Assembly (NCBI GenBank): GCA_001724315.1
Contig: MEEC01000079.1
Coordinates: 1 to 10,164 of the forward strand
Direction: 5' to 3'
Source: Lautropia sp. SCN 70-15
Lineage (GTDB): Bacteria; Pseudomonadota; Gammaproteobacteria; Burkholderiales; Burkholderiaceae_E
DNA length: 10,164 nt
In this document: positions 6,596 through 10,164 of the stretch, one piece after another
Layout: each line of letters opens with the position of its first letter
Numbering within the stretch: position 1 is the stretch's first letter
The notes under the pieces: model-generated
What the model was told of the DNA's origin: nothing
Databases searched by the model: none
Seen by the model: the letters and a program-made list of their open reading frames with translations, nothing else
Translations under genes and position numbers: made by a program

Positions 6596-6919
6596 ATGCC
6601 CGAAGTCGACACCCCCCAAGCCGAAGCGGGCCGGGCGCCCGAGGGCGCGCTGGCGCACGGCGAGGGCCGCAAGGACATCCTGCGCCGCCTGCGCCGCGTC
6701 GAAGGACAACTGCGCGGCGTGATGCGAATGATCGAGGAGGGCGAGGGCTGCATGCCGGTCGCCCAGCAGCTGAGCGCTGCCCGCAAGGCGCTCGACGCGG
6801 TGTTCTTCCGGATGACCGTCTGTTACCTGGAGCAGGAGCTCGCTGATGGCGAAGGCCTGGACGACGAGACGGCCGAGAAGCTGCGCACCGTGGGCACGCT
6901 GCTGGGCAAGTACGGCTGA
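6596..6919 (+). CDS. CsoR/RcnR/FrmR-family (DUF156) transcriptional repressor, atypical sensor residues
   Basis: This 107-residue all-helical repressor belongs to the family of tetramers that bind G-tract operators and release them when a metal, formaldehyde or persulfide modifies a conserved Cys site. The family core runs from about residue 25 (KDILRRLRRVEGQLRGVMRMIEEGEGC) through QQLSAARKALDAVF. C52 aligns with the first ligand (CsoR C36, RcnR/FrmR C35, CstR C31). The positions equal to CsoR H61 and C65 are Y77 and E81, while a second cysteine, C76, sits just before. The canonical Cu(I), Ni/Co and CstR sets are therefore absent. A hydrophilic extension of about 20 residues precedes the core. 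AGGAG at 6584-6588 is 7 nt before the ATG. As last gene of the efflux unit it probably represses the promoter at 1677-1706 (inference). Confidence 0.9.
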   Translation: MPEVDTPQAEAGRAPEGALAHGEGRKDILRRLRRVEGQLRGVMRMIEEGEGCMPVAQQLSAARKALDAVFFRMTVCYLEQELADGEGLDDETAEKLRTVGTLLGKYG

Positions 6920-6925
6920 GAGAAT
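6920..6925 (+). promoter_or_regulatory. Weak -10-like element before the RraA-family gene
   Basis: GAGAAT directly follows the repressor stop and sits in the context AGAATGCGGG, which resembles the TAGAATCCCG element at 34-43. No convincing -35 hexamer lies 16-19 nt upstream. It would allow separate transcription of the RraA-family gene, but read-through from the efflux operon is equally possible. Confidence 0.2.
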
Positions 6926-6958
6926 GCGGGACTCGAACCCGATCGTACGGAGCCCCGC

Positions 6959-7486
6959 ATGACCGACATCCCGCAGGCCGCCACGCCGGCCTTTGCCACC
7001 ACCGACCTGTGCGACGACAACGAGCCGCTGCTGGCCACCGGCGAGTTGCGCGTCCTGCCGCCGGTCTACCGCGCCTGGGGTCGGCACGCGCGCTTCGCCG
7101 GCCCGGTGGCCACCGTGCGCTGCGACGACGACAACTCGATGGTGCGCAAGGCCCTCGAGACGCCCGGCCAGGGCCGCGTGCTGGTCGTCGACGGCGGCGG
7201 CAGCCTGCGCTGCGCGCTGCTGGGGGGCAACCTGGCGGTGCTGGCCGAGAAGAACGGCTGGGCCGGCGTGCTGGTCGACGGCTGCGTGCGCGACACCGCC
7301 GAGATCGACGCCTGCCGGATCGGCGTGCGGGCGCTGGCCGCGCATCCGCGGCGCAGCGACCGGCGCGGCAGCGGCGAGCGCGAGGTGTCCGTCGAGATCC
7401 GCGGCGTTAAGATCGCGCCGGGCGACTGGTGCTATGCGGATGCCGATGGCGTGGCGATCGCCGACCGGGCGCTGCACGCAGTCTGA
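6959..7486 (+). CDS. RraA family protein (4-hydroxy-4-methyl-2-oxoglutarate aldolase / RNase E inhibitor-like)
   Basis: This 175-residue cytosolic protein has the RraA fold. Members are either class II HMG/oxaloacetate aldolases needing a divalent metal or protein inhibitors of RNase E. Seen here are the N-terminal TTDLCDDN (14-21), the GGNLAVLAEKNGWAGVLVDG core (89-108) and the D-G-x-x-R-D signature at 107-112, with R111-D112 matching the catalytic and metal-binding pair of the aldolases. GDWCYADADGVAI (155-167) is the conserved C-terminal motif. The aldolase residues are intact, so an enzymatic role is plausible; automatic annotations often call such proteins ribonuclease regulator RraA. 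ACGGAG at 6947-6952 lies 6 nt before the ATG. It follows the repressor by 39 nt on the same strand, but its content does not link it to efflux. Confidence 0.9.
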   Translation: MTDIPQAATPAFATTDLCDDNEPLLATGELRVLPPVYRAWGRHARFAGPVATVRCDDDNSMVRKALETPGQGRVLVVDGGGSLRCALLGGNLAVLAEKNGWAGVLVDGCVRDTAEIDACRIGVRALAAHPRRSDRRGSGEREVSVEIRGVKIAPGDWCYADADGVAIADRALHAV

Positions 7487-7504
7487 GCCGCTGGCGACGC
7501 GCGT

Positions 7505-8059
7505 TCAGCGCACGGTCCGGACCCGCAGCACCTCGAGCCGCGCGTCGACCACGCCGGCCTGCACCATTTCCAGTTGTTCCGCCGCGGCCTGCGACACGTC
7601 GCCGATCCGGCCCTGGGTCGAGGGGCCGCGGTCGTTCACGCGAACGATCACGCTCTTGCCGTTCTCGAGGTTGGTGACCCGCACCCGGGTGCCGAAGGGC
7701 AGGGTGCGGTGGGCCATCGTCATCGCCTCGGGGTCGAAGCGCTCGCCGCTGGCCGTGCGACGGCCGGCGAACTTGCGGCCGTAGTAGGCGATCCGCCCGG
7801 TCTGGGTGACGCGCTCGGGCGCGCGGCCCGCGTCGCTGCGTCCGGGTTCTGGCCGGGAGCCGGGTGCGGTTTCCGAGGCGCCGGCCGATGCCGGCGGCGC
7901 GGCCAGCGACTCCAGCGGGGCGGTCAGGAAGGGCAGGGCGCCGGGCGCGCCGGGCCTCTGCTGGGCATGGGCCGGCTGTGCGGCGGCAGCGACCAGCAGG
8001 CCGCAGGCGGCGGCCAGCCGGGCCGCGAATTGAAGCGTCTTCGGGATTCGGTCGATCAT
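7505..8059 (-). CDS. rlpA: RlpA-like septal ring lytic transglycosylase (double-psi beta-barrel), short form
   Basis: This 184-residue secreted protein probably cleaves peptide-free glycan strands of peptidoglycan at the septum. Residues 1-32 form a signal peptide ending AHA with no lipobox Cys, so it appears soluble rather than a lipoprotein. Residues 33-85 are a Pro/Ala-rich linker. The barrel domain covers about 87-182: GRIAYYGRKFAGRRTASGE, AHRTLPFGTRVRVTNLENG, VRVNDRGP, RIGDVSQAAAEQL. H117 and D143, 26 residues apart, match the catalytic His/Asp pair known in Pseudomonas RlpA. No C-terminal SPOR domain follows. The frame is open upstream to 9298 through the next gene, but ATG 8059 begins the signal peptide. 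It is convergent with the RraA-family gene with an 18-nt gap. Confidence 0.85.
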   Translation of the reverse strand: MIDRIPKTLQFAARLAAACGLLVAAAAQPAHAQQRPGAPGALPFLTAPLESLAAPPASAGASETAPGSRPEPGRSDAGRAPERVTQTGRIAYYGRKFAGRRTASGERFDPEAMTMAHRTLPFGTRVRVTNLENGKSVIVRVNDRGPSTQGRIGDVSQAAAEQLEMVQAGVVDARLEVLRVRTVR

Positions 8060-8148
8060 GTTCCGTTCTTCGATCGGCGTCAGCGCCTCGGGGAAGCATC
8101 CTAACCTGCCGGACCGGCGGGCGCGCCTCGCTGCAGCGGGGCGGTCGA

Positions 8149-9162
8149 TCAGAAGCGGATCGCGACCTTGCCGAAGTGCCGGCCCGAGCGCAGGTGCTCG
8201 AGCGCGGGCAGCAGTTCCTCGAAGGCGAATTCGCGGTCGACGACCGGCTTCAGGCGGTGCTGTGCCATGGCCCGCGACATCGCCTCGAAATCGTCGGTGT
8301 TGCCCACGGTGATGCCCTGCATCCGGATGTGGCGGGTGACCACCTGGCCGAGCGGCGCGGCCAGCGTGCCGCCGGAAAGCACGCCGATCAGGCTGATCGT
8401 GCCGCCGGTGCGCACCGCGCGCAGCGACTGCGCGAGGGTGTGCTGGCCGCCCAGCTCGATCACGTGGTCCACGCCTTCGCCGCCCGCGATCTCGCGGGCG
8501 CGGCGGCCCCATTCGGGCACCTCGGTGTAGTTGATCCCTTCGTCGGCGCCCAGTTCGCGGGCGCGCGCCAGCTTGGCGTCGGCCGACGAGGTGACGATCA
8601 CGCGCGCGCCGTGCATCCTGGCGATCTGGATCGCGAAGAGCGCCACGCCGCCGGTGCCCTGCACCAGCACGGTGTCGCCCGCGCGGATGCGGCCCTCGGT
8701 CACCAGCGCGCGCCAGGCGGTCAGCGCCGCGGTGGGCAGCGTGGCCGCCTCCACGTCGCTCAGGTGCGCCGGCGGCGCGGCGGCGGCAGTCTCGTCGACC
8801 ACCATGTACTCGGCCATCGTGCCGTCGACCTCGCTGCCCAGCGCCTGCTCGAACTTCCGGTTGTCGGGCGCGCCCGAGGCCCAGGTCTGGAAGTACATCG
8901 GGCAGGCGCGGTCGCCGACCCGGAAGCGGGTCACCTCCGGCCCGACCGACTCGACGACGCCCGCGCCGTCGCACAGCATGATCAGCGGCAGCGGCTTCAT
9001 CCGCTGGCCGTAGCCCCGCAGCGGCACCAGCAGGTCGCGGTAGTTGACCGCCGCGGCGCGCATCGCGATGCGGATCTGGCCGCGACCGGGCACCGGGTCG
9101 GGCCGGGTGGACAGCTTCACGCCGTCCATCGACCAGTTGCCTTCGACCTGAAAGACCTTCAT
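8149..9162 (-). CDS. Zinc-independent MDR oxidoreductase (NAD(P)-dependent alcohol dehydrogenase / quinone oxidoreductase-like)
   Basis: This 337-residue cytosolic enzyme is a medium-chain dehydrogenase/reductase. The N-terminal GroES-like catalytic domain (about 1-125) contains AVNYRDL (38-44) and CDGAGVVESVG (64-74) but lacks the Cys and His/Glu ligands of catalytic and structural zinc, which points to a quinone-reductase-like subgroup. The Rossmann domain (about 155-290) has the nucleotide loop QGTGGVALFAIQIA (168-181), and the end is GRHFGKVAIRF. Automatic annotation would call it zinc-binding alcohol dehydrogenase despite the missing ligands. The natural substrate cannot be inferred. A strong GAGGAG lies 8 nt before the ATG. 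It is separated by 71 nt from the MoeA gene upstream on the same strand and by 89 nt from the RlpA gene downstream, and may share a transcript with either. Confidence 0.9.
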   Translation of the reverse strand: MKVFQVEGNWSMDGVKLSTRPDPVPGRGQIRIAMRAAAVNYRDLLVPLRGYGQRMKPLPLIMLCDGAGVVESVGPEVTRFRVGDRACPMYFQTWASGAPDNRKFEQALGSEVDGTMAEYMVVDETAAAAPPAHLSDVEAATLPTAALTAWRALVTEGRIRAGDTVLVQGTGGVALFAIQIARMHGARVIVTSSADAKLARARELGADEGINYTEVPEWGRRAREIAGGEGVDHVIELGGQHTLAQSLRAVRTGGTISLIGVLSGGTLAAPLGQVVTRHIRMQGITVGNTDDFEAMSRAMAQHRLKPVVDREFAFEELLPALEHLRSGRHFGKVAIRF

Positions 9163-9233
9163 CGGGCGATCTCCTCGATGTGCTCGGTGCCGGCGGCGGC
9201 GGTTCGCGGTGCCGGCGACGCTCGTTCGTTCGG

Positions 9234-10164
9234 TCAGAGCAGGCCGTCGAAGGCGATGCAGTCGACTTCGTCGCCCACCGCCACCGACTCCTGTCCATGG
9301 TGCAGGACCACGATGCAGTTCGCCTCGGACATCGAGCGCAGCACGCCCGAGCCCTGGCTGCCGATGCTGCGCACCGACATCGCGCCGTCGGCCTCGCGTA
9401 TCAGGCGGGCGCGCTGGTACTCGGTGCGGCCCGGCCGCTTGCGGAAGGCGGTCTGCGAGCGGGCGCGCACGAAGGGCAGCGCTTCGGGCTCGGCGCCCAT
9501 CATCCGCAGCAGCGCCTCGCGGGCGAAGAAGTAGAAGGTGATCATGACCGCCACCGGGTTGCCGGGCAGTCCGAAATAGGCGGCGCTGCCGATCTTGCCG
9601 AAGGCCATCGGTCGCCCCGGGCGCATGGCGATCGTCCAGAACGCGATGTCGCCGAGCTTGTTCATCACCTGCCTGGTGAAGTCGGCCTCGCCGACCGACA
9701 CGCCGCCCGAGGACACGATCGCGTCGGCCGATTCGGCGGCGATCCGCACCGCGCGCGCCAGCGATTCGGGGTCGTCGCGGACCACGCCCATGTCGATGAC
9801 CTCGACGCCGAGCCGGGTCAGCATGCCCCAGATCGTGTAGCGGTTGCTGTCGTAGACCTCGCCCGGCGCCAGGGGTTCGCCGACCGAGCGCAACTCGTCG
9901 CCGGTGGAGAAGAAGGCCACGCGCAGCCTGCGTCGCACCGGCACCTCGGCGAAACCCAGCGAGGCCATCAGGCCCAGGTCGGCCGGCGCGATTCGCTTGC
10001 CTGCGCGCAGCGCGGGCTTGCCGCAGGCAAGGTCTTCGCCGCGCAGCCGGCGGTTCTGGCCTGCCTGCTGGCCGGCCGGAATCTCGACCCGGTCGCCCTC
10101 GACCCTGACCACTTCCTGGATCACGACGGTGTCGAAGCCGGCGGGCATCACCGCGCCGGTCATC
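9234..10164 (-). CDS. moeA: Molybdopterin molybdenumtransferase MoeA, partial (5' end beyond window)
   Basis: At least 309 residues of MoeA are visible; the N-terminus (roughly 100 residues by comparison with the usual ~400-residue length) lies beyond the right edge. MoeA inserts molybdate into adenylylated molybdopterin in the last step of molybdenum cofactor synthesis. Seen motifs are MTGAVMPAGFDTVVIQE at the visible start (an internal family motif, so the Met there is not the start), VAFFSTGDEL and GEVYDSNRYTIWGML, SSGGVSVGEADF (molybdopterin-binding domain), and AYFGLPGNPVAVMITF. The C-terminal domain IV is complete and ends at SVAVGDEVDCIAFDGLL. The oxidoreductase gene follows after 71 nt on the same strand; no other cofactor gene is visible here. 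Confidence 0.95.
   Translation of the reverse strand, partial: MTGAVMPAGFDTVVIQEVVRVEGDRVEIPAGQQAGQNRRLRGEDLACGKPALRAGKRIAPADLGLMASLGFAEVPVRRRLRVAFFSTGDELRSVGEPLAPGEVYDSNRYTIWGMLTRLGVEVIDMGVVRDDPESLARAVRIAAESADAIVSSGGVSVGEADFTRQVMNKLGDIAFWTIAMRPGRPMAFGKIGSAAYFGLPGNPVAVMITFYFFAREALLRMMGAEPEALPFVRARSQTAFRKRPGRTEYQRARLIREADGAMSVRSIGSQGSGVLRSMSEANCIVVLHHGQESVAVGDEVDCIAFDGLL

Noticed and set aside
2398..6786. An open antisense frame of 1462 codons opposite the permease, DUF2892 and repressor genes
   Set aside because: Its translation is an Arg/His/Asp/Gln-rich low-complexity sequence with no domain, signal or periodic hydrophobicity. It is explained by GC-rich third positions of the RND genes on the plus strand.
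8103..8125. A GC-rich imperfect hairpin (CCTGCC with GGCGGG) between the RlpA and oxidoreductase genes
   Set aside because: The stem is short with a G-U pair and there is no T-tract on either strand, so a terminator is not supported. The rest of 8060-8148 shows nothing clear.
7864..9534. A plus-strand frame of 556 codons opposite RlpA, the oxidoreductase and MoeA
   Set aside because: It lacks recognisable domains, and the three minus-strand genes beneath it all show complete family motifs.

Overview
This is a GC-rich chromosomal stretch whose gene content (c4/c5-type cytochromes, RraA-family protein, RlpA, MoeA, an RND pump) and protein style fit a betaproteobacterium, probably Burkholderiales-like. 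The taxonomic call is inference from gene content and composition only. No tRNA, rRNA, CRISPR array, insertion sequence or phage gene is visible.

Layout. (1) 99-784, plus strand: two short secreted monoheme c-type cytochromes in tandem, with touching reading frames. (2) 687-1535, minus strand: an XRE-type helix-turn-helix protein whose frame runs tail-to-tail into the second cytochrome gene. (3) 1536-1772: a divergent intergenic region with a good sigma70-type promoter. Its -10 box is embedded in a G6 tract flanked by ATAC/GTAT arms, the typical shape of a CsoR/RcnR/FrmR-family operator. (4) 1773-6919, plus strand: a four-gene unit encoding a membrane fusion protein, an RND permease, a small DUF2892 membrane protein and a CsoR/RcnR/FrmR-family (DUF156) repressor. 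(5) 6959-7486, plus: an RraA / HMG-aldolase-like protein. (6) Minus strand from the right edge: MoeA (cut by the window end), a zinc-independent MDR oxidoreductase, and a short RlpA-like protein convergent with the RraA gene.

How it works together. The central unit is the most interesting part. The last gene encodes a repressor of the family that binds G-tract operators, and exactly such a site covers the promoter of the first gene, so the unit looks like a self-regulated inducible efflux operon. The repressor keeps the first conserved Cys of the family, but the positions usually filled by His and Cys/His are Tyr and Glu, and an extra Cys lies next to them. It is therefore unlikely to be a standard copper, nickel or cobalt sensor. 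Together with the DUF2892 protein this suggests a thiol, reactive-sulfur or other electrophile signal, which is a hypothesis only. No outer-membrane channel gene is present, so the pump presumably borrows one from elsewhere. The remaining genes are ordinary housekeeping or respiratory genes.
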